38,354 bases of DNA. It comes from a bacterium (lineage in GTDB: Bacteria > Chloroflexota > Dormibacteria > Aeolococcales > Aeolococcaceae). Where the stretch lies: NCBI GenBank assembly GCA_021847925.1, contig JAJZNI010000083.1, forward strand, positions 1 through 38,354, in the 5' to 3' direction. A program made the translations under genes and the position numbers. The notes below the pieces were generated by a model. That model was not told the DNA's origin. It saw nothing but the letters and a program-made list of their open reading frames with translations, and made no database searches. This document shows positions 22,268 to 29,949 of this stretch, one piece after another (the first letter of the stretch is position 1; the number at the start of each line of letters is the position of its first letter).

Positions 22268-22286
22268 TTAGCTTAGTCTAAGCTAA
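22268..22286 (-). promoter_or_regulatory. DtxR/IdeR-type operator (perfect 19-bp palindrome)
   Basis: TTAGCTTAG-T-CTAAGCTAA, a perfect inverted repeat of 9+1+9 bases. It differs from the IdeR/DtxR consensus TTAGGTTAGSCTAACCTAA by one symmetric base pair per arm plus the centre. It covers the -10 of the promoter proposed for the ZIP gene, and its last four bases reach into the stop codon of the dtxR-family gene. It probably lets that regulator, loaded with metal, repress the transporter. Confidence 0.85.
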
Positions 22287-22299
22287 TCCTCGACCGCAA
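22270..22299 (-). promoter_or_regulatory. Putative promoter of the ZIP transporter gene
   Basis: On the minus strand TTGCGG (22294-22299), an 18-bp spacer and TAAGCT (22270-22275). The -35 lies within the end of the upstream regulator gene and the -10 within the 19-bp palindrome, so operator occupancy would block RNA polymerase directly. Confidence 0.45.
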
Positions 22300-22966
22300 C
22301 CCAGACCGCTCGCGCGGCCTGCACCTCCAGGTTGACGGGGTGCCCGCCGACCTCGACGGCCACCGGCACGCCGGGGGCGCGGACCTCCACCCCGCTGCCC
22401 GGGGTGAGCCCCAGCTCGCCGAGGCGGCGGAGGAGCTGGGGGGCCTCGTGCTCGGCGACCTCGGAGATGCGGCTCACCACGGCCCTGCGCCCGGGCTCGA
22501 GCCGATCGAGGCGAACCAGGCCGCCGGGGGGCTCGGCGCGGCCCGGGATGGGGTTGCCGTGGGGGCAGGTGCGGGGGCGGCCCGCCTGCTCGTCGAGGCG
22601 CCCCGTCACCAGCTCGGAGGCGCCGTGGGCGAGGAGCGAGGCCTCGCGGTCGGCCGCCGCCCAGTCCAGGCCGAGCACGTCCACGAGCCAGCGCTCCAGG
22701 ATGCGGTGACGGCGGACGATGGCCGCGGCGGCGGCCGCGCCCGCGGGCGTGAGGACGACGTCGCGTCCCGCACTCACCTCCAGCCACCCGTCGCGGGCGA
22801 GGCGGTGCAGGGTGACGGTCACCGTCGGAGCGCTCACCCCGAGCCAGTCGGCGAGCCCGCTCGGGCGCACGGCGTCGCCCTCGTGGGCGATGTAGTAGAT
22901 CGCCTCCAGGTAGTGCTCCGCCGTCTCGCTGAGGCGGCCGGCGGGTGGACCCTCCTCGCGCGCCAT
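22283..22966 (-). CDS. DtxR/MntR-family metal-dependent transcriptional repressor
   Basis: A 227-residue regulator with an N-terminal winged helix (residues 10-75; SETAEHYLEAIYYIAHEG, then the recognition helix SAPTVTVTLHRLARDG), a metal-binding and dimerisation domain (75-140; AAIVRRHRILERWLVDVLGL, then TCPHGNPIPG) and a C-terminal FeoA/SH3-like domain (150-227). The family senses Fe(II) or Mn(II); which metal cannot be told here. ATG 22966 is chosen because the next residues lead straight into the winged helix; there is no obvious Shine-Dalgarno. It lies upstream of the ZIP gene, with the operator overlapping its stop codon, and diverges from xth. Confidence 0.92.
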   Translation of the reverse strand: MAREEGPPAGRLSETAEHYLEAIYYIAHEGDAVRPSGLADWLGVSAPTVTVTLHRLARDGWLEVSAGRDVVLTPAGAAAAAAIVRRHRILERWLVDVLGLDWAAADREASLLAHGASELVTGRLDEQAGRPRTCPHGNPIPGRAEPPGGLVRLDRLEPGRRAVVSRISEVAEHEAPQLLRRLGELGLTPGSGVEVRAPGVPVAVEVGGHPVNLEVQAARAVWVAVED

Positions 22967-23001
22967 GGTCGGGATGGTGACACGTCGGCGCGGGAGCGCC
23001 T

Positions 23002-23030
23002 TTGACAGAGGGGCGGCCCGACCGCCATCC
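23002..23030 (+). promoter_or_regulatory. Putative promoter of xth
   Basis: A perfect -35 TTGACA (23002-23007), a 17-bp spacer and a poor -10 CCATCC (23025-23030), 7 nt before the GTG of xth. If used, the transcript would be leaderless. The 71-bp interval shared with the divergent dtxR gene holds no other clear signal. Confidence 0.38.
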
Positions 23031-23037
23031 TCCGCGC

Positions 23038-23823
23038 GTGCGTCTCGCCACCTGGAACGTGAACTCGCTCGCCGCGCGCCTCCCGCGCCTCCTCGCCTGG
23101 CTCCCCGAGGCGCACCCCGACGTGCTCTGCCTGCAGGAGACGAAGATCCCCGACGCGGCCTTCCCCCGCGCCGAGCTCGAGAGCCTCGGCTACCGGGTCG
23201 CGTCGCACGGGGGCGGGCGGTGGAACGGGGTGGCGGTGGTCTCCCGGGTGGGCCTGGAGGACCCCGTCCTCGGCTTCGCCGGCGAGCCGGGCTTCCCGCA
23301 GACGGAGGCACGCGCGGTCGCCGCCACCTGCGCCGGGGTGCGCGTCTGGTCGGTCTACGTCCCCAACGGGCGCAGCCTGGACAACCCTCACTACGCGTTC
23401 AAGCTGGCCTGGCTGGCCTCCCTCCGCGACGCGCTCGCGGCGGAGCTGCGCGCCGGGCGGGACCGGCTCGCCGTCTGCGGCGACTTCAACATCGCCCCCA
23501 CGGACGAGGACGTCTGGGACCCGGCCGAGTTCGCCGGCTCCACCCACGTCAGCGAGCCCGAGCGCGCCGCCTACCGCGAGCTGCTCGCGCTCGGGCTGCG
23601 CGACGTGCCGCCCCGGGCGCTCAAGGGCCGTCCCTTCACCTACTGGGATTACCGCGCCGGGGCGTTCCACAAGGGGATGGGGATGCGCATCGACCTCACG
23701 CTGCTGAGCCCCGCGCTCGCCGCCGCCGTCCGCGACGCGTACGTCGACAGGGACGCCCGCAAGGGGACCGCCCCCTCCGACCACGCTCCCGTGGTGGTGG
23801 ACCTGGGGCCGGCCGCGGGCTGA
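23038..23823 (+). CDS. xth: Exodeoxyribonuclease III / AP endonuclease
   Basis: Cuts DNA at abasic sites and removes 3' blocks in base excision repair. The 261-residue protein has the endonuclease/exonuclease/phosphatase fold motifs in order: LATWNVNSL at the N-terminus, CLQETKI with the metal-binding Glu, VYVPNG, CGDFNIAP with catalytic Asp and Asn, THVSEPERAAY, and SDHAPVVVDL with the catalytic His. GTG 23038 is chosen because it places TWNVNS at the usual distance; a TTG at 23002 would fall on the -35. It converges on tsaD. Confidence 0.95.
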   Translation: MRLATWNVNSLAARLPRLLAWLPEAHPDVLCLQETKIPDAAFPRAELESLGYRVASHGGGRWNGVAVVSRVGLEDPVLGFAGEPGFPQTEARAVAATCAGVRVWSVYVPNGRSLDNPHYAFKLAWLASLRDALAAELRAGRDRLAVCGDFNIAPTDEDVWDPAEFAGSTHVSEPERAAYRELLALGLRDVPPRALKGRPFTYWDYRAGAFHKGMGMRIDLTLLSPALAAAVRDAYVDRDARKGTAPSDHAPVVVDLGPAAG

Positions 23824-23842
23824 GCCCGTCCCGCCCCGCCGC

Positions 23843-24859
23843 TCAGGCGAACTCGGCGAGCCCCGGGTCGACGTCGAAGCCGTCGCGGTCGGGGCCGTGA
23901 AGACGCAACCGGTGCCACGCCGCGGCGCCGACCATCGCCGCGTTGTCGGTGCACAGGCGCAGCGGGGGGACGCAGACGTGGAGGCCGGCGAAGCGACCCG
24001 CCACGGCGTCCGCGAGGGCACGGTTGGCGGCGACGCCCCCCACCACCGCGACCGAGGTGGCCCCGGTCTCCTCCACCGCCGCCTCGAGACCGTCGACGAG
24101 CTGCGTGACGGCCGCCTCCTGGAAGGCGGCGGCCAGGGCGTTGCGCACCTCGGCGCGGAGGGGGACGCCGTCACCGTCCAGCTCCCCTGCCGGGAGGTCC
24201 CGGATGGCGTAGCGGACCGCGGTCTTGAGGCCGCTGAACGAGAAGGCGCGCTCCAGCCGGGTGCGCGGCAGGGTGAACAGGGCGGGGTCGCCCTCGCGCG
24301 CGCAGCGCTCGATCACCGGCCCGCCCGGGTAGCCGAGGCCGAGCATGCGGGCCACCTTGTCGAAGGCCTCGCCGGCCGCGTCGTCGCGGGTGCTGGCGAG
24401 GCGGCGCGCCTCGCCGTGGCGGCGGAGCTCGATGGTGTCCGTGTGCCCGCCGCTCACCACCAGGGCGACGAACGGCGGCTCCAGCTCCCGGTCCGCGAGC
24501 CAGGCCGAGTACACGTGACCGGCGAGGTGCGATGCCCCGATGATGGGGAGCCGGCGCGCGGCGGCGACCGCCTGCGCGTACGCGGTGCCCACCACCAGGC
24601 AGCCGGCGAGGCCCGGGCCGCGGGTCACCCCGACGGCGTCGAGGCCCTCCCACCCCACGCCGGCCTCGCCCAGCGCGGCGTCGACCACGGGGGCCAGCGC
24701 CTCCAGGTGGGCGCGCGCCGCGAGCTCGGGGACCACGCCACCGTGCGGAGCGTGCAGCGCGATCTGGGAGGACACCACGCTGGAGAGCACCTCACGGCCG
24801 TCGCGCACCACTGCGGCGGCGGTCTCGTCGCACGAGGTCTCGATGGCCAGGATGTTCAT
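23843..24859 (-). CDS. tsaD: tRNA threonylcarbamoyladenosine transferase TsaD
   Basis: Transfers threonylcarbamoyl from TC-AMP to A37 of ANN-decoding tRNAs, with TsaB and TsaE. The 338-residue ASKHA-fold protein starts MNILAIETSCDETAAAVV, has the metal-binding ASHLAGHVYSAW (two His), VVSGGHTD, GEAFDKVARMLGLGYPGGP, FSFSGLKTAVR, VVGGVAANR and CTDNAAMVGAAAW. Length is normal. It is the last of the thiL-tsaE-tsaB-rimI-tsaD run, 71 nt after rimI, with a GGTGA sequence just upstream of the ATG. Confidence 0.97.
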   Translation of the reverse strand: MNILAIETSCDETAAAVVRDGREVLSSVVSSQIALHAPHGGVVPELAARAHLEALAPVVDAALGEAGVGWEGLDAVGVTRGPGLAGCLVVGTAYAQAVAAARRLPIIGASHLAGHVYSAWLADRELEPPFVALVVSGGHTDTIELRRHGEARRLASTRDDAAGEAFDKVARMLGLGYPGGPVIERCAREGDPALFTLPRTRLERAFSFSGLKTAVRYAIRDLPAGELDGDGVPLRAEVRNALAAAFQEAAVTQLVDGLEAAVEETGATSVAVVGGVAANRALADAVAGRFAGLHVCVPPLRLCTDNAAMVGAAAWHRLRLHGPDRDGFDVDPGLAEFA

Positions 24860-24930
24860 CGCACGTCACCGGGTTTGGGGGGTGGAGGGAGGAGCGCGGC
24901 ATCCTCCGGACGCGGACGGGCGGCGCGGGC

Positions 24931-25485
24931 TCAGCCGGTAGGATAGTCCGCCGAGGGAGGCGGTCCCATGCCCATCACGTCGATGCCGAGGAGGATGTCG
25001 ACGAAGCGTCTCTTGAAGGCGGGCGCGTGGATGGAGTCGCTCCACATGATCACGGCGTCCTCGCCGTTGTCCGTGTAGTAGCCGCGACGCCGGCCGATCG
25101 GCCGGAAGCCGAACCGCTCGTACAGCCGCATGGCGTGCGCGTTGCCGACCCGCACCTCCAGGGTGACCCAGCGGGCCCCGAGCTCGTAGCTGCGCTGGAT
25201 GAGAGCCGCGAAGAGGGCCGTGCCCAGGCCCTGGCCCTGGCTCCGCGCCCTGACCCCGATGGTCGTCACGTGCGCCTCGTCGCCCACCCTCCAGAGCCCC
25301 CCGTAGCCGATGATCTCCTCGCCGTCGCGGAGCACGAGGTAGTGGGCCTGGCGGTTCTGGGAGAGCTCGCTGGCATAGGCGTTGCGCGGCCAGGGCGAGG
25401 TGAATACCTCCCGCTCGATGGCCTGCACGGCGGGGATGTCGGCGTGGCGCATCCGCTCGATGACGAGCCGCGGCGCGACCTTCAT
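24931..25485 (-). CDS. rimI: Ribosomal protein S18 alanine N-acetyltransferase-like
   Basis: GNAT enzyme that in E. coli acetylates the N-terminus of ribosomal protein S18; the gene is commonly next to tsaB/tsaD. The 184-residue protein has IERMRHADIPAVQAIE at the start, VFTSPWPRNAYASEL, the acetyl-CoA loop RSQGQGLGT and NAHAMRLYERFGF, then RRGYYTDNGEDAVIM. RimI is usually about 150 residues; here about 35 extra follow (HAPAFKRRFVDILLGID and a Pro-rich end). ATG 25485 is chosen because a TATGAT hexamer lies 7 nt upstream; ATG 25497 lies inside it and is the alternative. Confidence 0.88.
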   Translation of the reverse strand: MKVAPRLVIERMRHADIPAVQAIEREVFTSPWPRNAYASELSQNRQAHYLVLRDGEEIIGYGGLWRVGDEAHVTTIGVRARSQGQGLGTALFAALIQRSYELGARWVTLEVRVGNAHAMRLYERFGFRPIGRRRGYYTDNGEDAVIMWSDSIHAPAFKRRFVDILLGIDVMGMGPPPSADYPTG

Positions 25486-25492
25486 CCCCTCG

Positions 25493-25498
25493 ATCATA
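25493..25498 (-). promoter_or_regulatory. Putative -10 hexamer for rimI (TATGAT)
   Basis: TATGAT on the minus strand matches TATAAT in five of six positions and lies 7 nt before ATG 25485, between tsaB and rimI. It could give an internal leaderless transcript of rimI-tsaD. It overlaps the alternative start, so chance is possible. Confidence 0.35.
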
Positions 25499-25519
25499 GC
25501 GGCGCCGCGGTCCGCCCGA

Positions 25520-26095
25520 TCAGGCCAGATAGGTCCCCCGGAGGCCGGCGAGGCCGAGCGGGGGGCGCGCCAGCGCGGCCGGCACCGCCCGTGCGAGCCC
25601 GCCGGCGGCATCGCCCACCCGGGCGCCCGGGAGGGGGTCGAGGCTCACGACGGCGCACCCCTCCCCCGCCACCTCCGGGAGCGGCACCCGGTGCGGCTCG
25701 CCCAGGGCGCGCAGATCGAGCCCCCGCGCCATGAAGGCACAGGCGTACGCCGCTCCCCGCCCGGCGTCGGCCACGGCCAGCAGGGCGCCCCGCCGGCCGG
25801 CCGCGCGGGCGACCACCTCGAGGCTGCCCGTGCCGAAGAGGGGGATCCCCGCGGCGTGGGCCACCCCCAGCGCGGCCGCCATCCCGGCGCGCAGACCCGT
25901 GTACGAACCCGGGCCCGTGACCACCACCACGGCCTCGGGAACCCCCTCCCGGAGCAGGTCGCGGATGGCTCGGTCGAGGGCGGGCACCGCCACGGAGCCC
26001 TCCGTGACACGGGACGCGAGGAGCCCGCCTCCGCGATCGGCCAGCACCACCGCGAGGCGGTGCCGCGCCGAGCTGTCGATGGCCAGGACGCTCAT
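25520..26095 (-). CDS. tsaB: t6A biosynthesis protein TsaB
   Basis: Non-catalytic partner of TsaD in the t6A complex, an ASKHA-fold protein lacking the metal site. The 191-residue protein starts MSVLAIDSSARHRLAVVL, has ALDRAIRDLLREG, the conserved TGPGSYTGLRAGMAAALGVA and LLAVADAGRGAAYACAF (the DARRGEVY-type segment, here diverged). It is a little shorter than many TsaB proteins, with a reduced C-terminal domain. ATG 26095 overlaps the tsaE stop as ATGA. Confidence 0.94.
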   Translation of the reverse strand: MSVLAIDSSARHRLAVVLADRGGGLLASRVTEGSVAVPALDRAIRDLLREGVPEAVVVVTGPGSYTGLRAGMAAALGVAHAAGIPLFGTGSLEVVARAAGRRGALLAVADAGRGAAYACAFMARGLDLRALGEPHRVPLPEVAGEGCAVVSLDPLPGARVGDAAGGLARAVPAALARPPLGLAGLRGTYLA

Positions 26096-26565
26096 GGATC
26101 GAGGGCCTCGCGGAAGGCGCGGACCAGGCGCTCGGGGGCGAGGTCGGGGCTCAGCGCCTCGACGCGCCTTCCCGCCGGCACGATCTCGATCGAGAGCCGC
26201 AGCGGGTTCCAGGGGCTGAGGTCCCCGTGGTCGCCCCACTCCACGGCCGCGGGCGCCGTGTCGAGCAGGCTGTCGAGGTCGAGCAGGGCGATGTCGGCGG
26301 CGGGCCCGAGACGATAGAGGTCGAGGTGGTGCAGCCGGGGCGGCGAGCCGTAGACGTGGTGGAGGACAAACGTCGGGCTCCTGACCAGCGCGGGGTCGAC
26401 CCCGCGCCCCGCGGCGAGCCCGCGGACAAAGACCGTCTTGCCCGCCCCGAGCGGACCGCGCAGCGCGATCAGGTCGCCGGGGACGAGCCGCGCGGCGAGG
26501 CGGGCGCCGAGCTCCTCGGTCTGGGCCGGGGTGGCCGTGGTGGCGGCCAGGCTGGCTCCGCTCAT
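26092..26565 (-). CDS. tsaE: t6A biosynthesis ATPase TsaE
   Basis: P-loop ATPase that binds TsaB-TsaD and drives the t6A cycle. The 157-residue protein has the Walker A GPLGAGKT at residues 37-44, RSPTFVLHHVY (switch I-like), HHLDLYRLG and the AVEWGDHGD Walker B-like region, where the more usual W/E pair is preserved. ATG 26565 overlaps the thiL stop as ATGA, and its own stop overlaps the tsaB start, so thiL-tsaE-tsaB are translationally coupled. Confidence 0.95.
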   Translation of the reverse strand: MSGASLAATTATPAQTEELGARLAARLVPGDLIALRGPLGAGKTVFVRGLAAGRGVDPALVRSPTFVLHHVYGSPPRLHHLDLYRLGPAADIALLDLDSLLDTAPAAVEWGDHGDLSPWNPLRLSIEIVPAGRRVEALSPDLAPERLVRAFREALDP

Positions 26566-27620
26566 CGCTGCCGGAAGTGGCGGGAGAGGACCGCGGGGAG
26601 GGGGAGCGCCTCGCCGCCCTCGCGCCCTCGGAGGCGGACGCCCCGGCCGCCGTCCAGGCGCCCCACGACGCGCAGGGGGCGGAGATCGGCCGGCCAGCCG
26701 GCGAGCAGCCCCGCCAGGTGCTCCGGCGACACCGCCGCCACCAGCTCGAAGTCCTCGCCGCCTCCGAGGGCCGCCTCGACCCAGGCGGCGCCGAGGTGGC
26801 GCGGCAGGTCGGGATCGCAGGGCAGCGCATCCAGCCACAGCTCGGCGCCGCAGCCGGACGCGCCGGCGATGCGCGCGACGTCGACCAGGAGGCCGTCGCT
26901 CAGGTCCCCGGCGCAGGCAACCCCCCGCTCCGCCAGGGCGCGCCCCTCGGCGAGGCGGGCGAGGGGGTGGAGCTGGCGGGAGAGCCAGCGCTCCGCCACG
27001 GGGGCGGGGACGTCCAGGCTCGTGCTGAGCAGGCGGAGCCCGCCGGCGGCGCCTCCCAGGGTCCCGGTGACCACCAGGGCGTCGCCGGGGCGCCCCCGGT
27101 CGCGGCGCAGCGCCCGCCCCGGTGCCACCACCCCCACGACCGCCACGTCGACGACCAGCGGCCCCGCGATGGCGCTGACGTCACCCCCGGCGACGCGGCA
27201 GCCGGTGGCCCTGGCGGCGGCGCAGAGCCCCCGCTGGATGCCCAGGAGGTCGGCCGCCGCGGTGTCGGCGGGAGCGCAGAGGGTCACCAGGCACAGGCGC
27301 GGCAGCGCACCCATCGCGGCGAGGTCGGAGAGGGCGACCTGGAGGGCGCGCTCGCCCACGCTCTCGGGGTCCGTCCAGTCGCGCAGGAAGTCCTCGCCCT
27401 CGACGATGGCATCCTGGCTCAGCACCACCTCGGCCCCGTCCGGGGCCCGCCAGACCGCGGCGTCGTCCCCGCTCTCCACGACCAGCCCGGTGCCGCCGCC
27501 GGGCTCGACGCGGGCGGCCTCGACCAGGCGGCGCAGCAGCTCGGCCTCGCCGATGTCGGTGAGGGTGGGGGGCCCTGCGCCGAAGGGGCGCCGGGCACCT
27601 GTGGCATCCGTCGTCATCAT
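26562..27620 (-). CDS. thiL: Thiamine-monophosphate kinase
   Basis: Phosphorylates thiamine monophosphate to the active diphosphate with ATP. The 352-residue protein shows the PurM-like family motifs: VVESGDDAAVW near the N-terminus, LSQDAIVEGEDFLRDW (the more usual DxxVEGVHF), ALQVALSDLAAMGALP, VAGGDVSAI, VVTGTLGGAAGGL, CAGDLSDGLLVDV and GGGEDFELVA. ATG 27620 is chosen (a second ATG follows at 27617) with an AGGAAA ribosome-binding site 1-2 nt farther than minimal. It heads thiL-tsaE-tsaB-rimI-tsaD and diverges from the CHAP gene. No TPP riboswitch is apparent in the short leader. Confidence 0.95.
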   Translation of the reverse strand: MMTTDATGARRPFGAGPPTLTDIGEAELLRRLVEAARVEPGGGTGLVVESGDDAAVWRAPDGAEVVLSQDAIVEGEDFLRDWTDPESVGERALQVALSDLAAMGALPRLCLVTLCAPADTAAADLLGIQRGLCAAARATGCRVAGGDVSAIAGPLVVDVAVVGVVAPGRALRRDRGRPGDALVVTGTLGGAAGGLRLLSTSLDVPAPVAERWLSRQLHPLARLAEGRALAERGVACAGDLSDGLLVDVARIAGASGCGAELWLDALPCDPDLPRHLGAAWVEAALGGGEDFELVAAVSPEHLAGLLAGWPADLRPLRVVGRLDGGRGVRLRGREGGEALPLPAVLSRHFRQR

Positions 27621-27650
27621 GTTTCCTGACAGAGGGACTATCACCGGAAG

Positions 27651-27680
27651 TTGACTCTCGCGGTTCCGGCTGGGTATGGT
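27651..27680 (+). promoter_or_regulatory. Putative promoter of the CHAP-domain gene
   Basis: TTGACT (27651-27656), an 18-bp spacer and TATGGT (27675-27680), one of the best sigma-70-like pairs in the window. It implies a leader of about 63 nt before TTG 27751. The in-frame ATG at 27676 lies inside this -10 and is therefore unlikely to be the start. Confidence 0.6.
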
Positions 27681-27750
27681 CCGCCGAGTTTGGCTCGCCG
27701 CTGGCCTCCCGGCGGCAGCCGGTCCGGGGAGAGGAACTGGGAGGAGGATA

Positions 27751-28800
27751 TTGCGGGGAACCCGAGGGGCGCTCGCGGCCACCCTGGCCATCGTGGCCGG
27801 GGCGCTCAGCATTGCCGGCGCCAGCCCCGTGCAGGCGGGGAGCAACACCGCTCAGCTCGAGGCCCAGCGAGCCCAGCTGCTGCAGCAGCTCGCAGCCCTG
27901 ACCCCGGCCCGCGAGGCGGCCTCCCAGGCGCTGCAGACCGCGGAGGCCGCCTACAGCCACGAGACGGCGGGCCTCAGCCAGGCCCGCTCCCAGCTCACCT
28001 CGCTCAACACCCAGCTCGCCAACCTCGCCGCGCAGATCGACCAGGATCGCGCCCAGGAGGCCGCGGCCCGGTCCGCCCTCGCCGCCCTCGCCCGCGCGAG
28101 CTACGAGAGCGCCAGCGACAACACCCTGGTGACGGCGGTGCTGAGCGCCAAGGACTTCAACGCGGCGATGAACAGCCTCTCCGCGACCGCCACCGTGACC
28201 ACGGAGATCCAGGGCCTGGAGACCACCCTGGCCAGGGCCGAGCAGGATCTCCTCACCAAGCAGCGGACCGCGCAGGCCGACTTCGCCCAGGCATCCGCCC
28301 TGGAGAACAAGCTCGCCGACGAGTCCAACCAGCTCATGGCCACCGTCTACGCCCGCGACCAGGCGGTGGCCGCTCTGAGCGGCCCGGCCCGGCAGATCGC
28401 CGCCCAGATCGCGCAGATCGACAACGAGCTCAGCGGGCAGGCCGTCCCCACCGCGGGGAGCTGCAGCAACCGCTTCGCCTACGGCGAGTGCACCTGGTAC
28501 GTGGCCACCCGGCGCTGCATCCCCTGGGGGGGCAACGCGGACTCGTGGTACTACAACGCCGCCGCGATGGGGTACAGGGAGGGGAGCGTGCCCGAGGTCG
28601 GGGCCGTCGCCGTCTGGTGGCCGGGGCGCGGGGGGGCGAGCTGGCTTGGCCACGTGGCCTACGTGGAGGCCGTCGGCCCCGCCGATGGGATCCCGGCGGG
28701 CTCGTTCGAGGTCTCGGAGATGAACTGGGCCGGCTGGGACCGGGTCGACTATCGCGTGGTCCAGAACGACCCCAGCGTGATCCAGGGCTTCATCTACTGA
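27751..28800 (+). CDS. Secreted coiled-coil CHAP-domain protein (putative peptidoglycan hydrolase)
   Basis: A 349-residue exported protein. The start is TTG 27751, chosen because GGAGG lies 6 nt upstream and it gives a clean signal peptide: MRGTRG, a hydrophobic stretch to about residue 23, and a PVQA cleavage site near 29. Residues 32-228 are Ala/Gln-rich heptad-like coiled coil, as in PcsB/RipC-type hydrolases that are activated by FtsEX. Residues 238-345 are a CHAP domain with YGECTWYVA (Cys247), LGHVAYVE (His301) and SEMNWAGW (polar third residue Asn325). It would cut peptide or amide bonds in peptidoglycan. The upstream ATG at 27676 would add a 25-residue charged extension and lies on the -10. 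Confidence 0.9.
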   Translation: MRGTRGALAATLAIVAGALSIAGASPVQAGSNTAQLEAQRAQLLQQLAALTPAREAASQALQTAEAAYSHETAGLSQARSQLTSLNTQLANLAAQIDQDRAQEAAARSALAALARASYESASDNTLVTAVLSAKDFNAAMNSLSATATVTTEIQGLETTLARAEQDLLTKQRTAQADFAQASALENKLADESNQLMATVYARDQAVAALSGPARQIAAQIAQIDNELSGQAVPTAGSCSNRFAYGECTWYVATRRCIPWGGNADSWYYNAAAMGYREGSVPEVGAVAVWWPGRGGASWLGHVAYVEAVGPADGIPAGSFEVSEMNWAGWDRVDYRVVQNDPSVIQGFIY

Positions 28801-28815
28801 GCGCCGCCCTGCCCC

Positions 28816-29949
28816 TCAGCCCGTCCGCAGGCGGGGCACGCGGCTGGAGACGGAGCAGAGCACCTCATAGCTGATGGTTCCCACCGCGCGCGCGACGTCG
28901 TCCGCCCCGAGCCACGCACCGCCCTGGCGCCCCACGAGCACCGCCTCGTCACCGGGACGAACCTCCCCCGCCTCGGAGACGTCGGCGGTGTGCTGGTCCA
29001 TGCTGACCGTGCCGATGATGGGGCACCGCCTCCCCCCTATCAGCACCGCACCGCGGTTGGAGTGCGCGCGGTGGAGCCCGTCGGCATACCCGGCGGCCAC
29101 GGTGGCGACCCTGGTCGGTCGCCGTGCCACCCAGGTCCGCCCGTACCCCACGCTCTCGCCCGGCCGCACCGTCTTCACCATCGTGACGCGGGCGGTGACG
29201 GTCATCGCCGGCCGGAGCCCCGGGCCGGCCCCCGCCGGGGGATACCCGTAGAGCGCGATGCCGCAGCGGACCAGGTCGTGGCGCGTCTCGGGGAGCCGGA
29301 GCGCCGCGGCGCTGTTGGCCGCGTGGAGCACGAGGTCGGGCCAGCGCCGCCGCAGGCTCTCCACCGCCTCGCGGAAGCGGTGCTCCTGGAGGCGCGTGTG
29401 CTCGATGTCGCCCTCGGCGTCGGCGAAATGGGTGAAGGTGCCCACCGGCCGGACCCGGGCGCCCCCCCGCCGCACCGCGTCCGCCAGCGCGGGCAGGGCC
29501 TCGGGCCGGCACCCGAGCCGGCCCATGCCGGTGTCGACCTTGAGGTGCAGGAGGGCGGGCGTCTGACGGGTCCCCACCTGGGCCGCCGCCACCACCTGGT
29601 CCGGCTCCCAGGCCGTGAGGTGGACCCCGGCCGCGACCAGGGCCGCGAGACGGCCGGGGGGTGACCATCCCGCCACCAGGATCGGGGCCGTGAGCCCCTC
29701 GGCGCGGAGCGCGAGCGCCTCCTCGGCGGAGGAGACCCCGAGCCAGGTGGCGCCTCCCTCCAGCGCGGCCCGGGCGGCCAGGGCGCCCCCGTGCCCGTAG
29801 CCGCCCGCCTTCACCATGGCCATCATCTCGACCCCGTCCCCCATGGCGGCGAGCACGGCGGCGGTGTTCTGGCGGATGGCCGAGACGTCGACGGCCGCCC
29901 ACTTGGTGAGGAGGGCGGTGGCGTCCGCCAGGGTGGCGGGGGAGCTCAC
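28816..29949 (-). CDS. alr: Alanine racemase
   Basis: PLP enzyme making D-alanine for peptidoglycan. The 377-residue protein has the PLP lysine in MVKAGGYGHGG (Lys47; most family members read KADAYGHG), HLKVDTGMGRLGC, THFADAEGD, the catalytic tyrosine loop VGYGRTW and GTVSMDQ. GTG 29949 overlaps the stop of the AcpS-NnrD gene by four bases (GTGA), so it is translationally coupled. It is the last gene of the run and converges on the CHAP gene, 15 nt away. Confidence 0.96.
   Translation of the reverse strand: MSSPATLADATALLTKWAAVDVSAIRQNTAAVLAAMGDGVEMMAMVKAGGYGHGGALAARAALEGGATWLGVSSAEEALALRAEGLTAPILVAGWSPPGRLAALVAAGVHLTAWEPDQVVAAAQVGTRQTPALLHLKVDTGMGRLGCRPEALPALADAVRRGGARVRPVGTFTHFADAEGDIEHTRLQEHRFREAVESLRRRWPDLVLHAANSAAALRLPETRHDLVRCGIALYGYPPAGAGPGLRPAMTVTARVTMVKTVRPGESVGYGRTWVARRPTRVATVAAGYADGLHRAHSNRGAVLIGGRRCPIIGTVSMDQHTADVSEAGEVRPGDEAVLVGRQGGAWLGADDVARAVGTISYEVLCSVSSRVPRLRTG

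Noticed and set aside
27621-27750. A TPP riboswitch before thiL
   Set aside because: The thiL leader is too short and no THI-box-like sequence is visible; the interval is a divergent promoter region.
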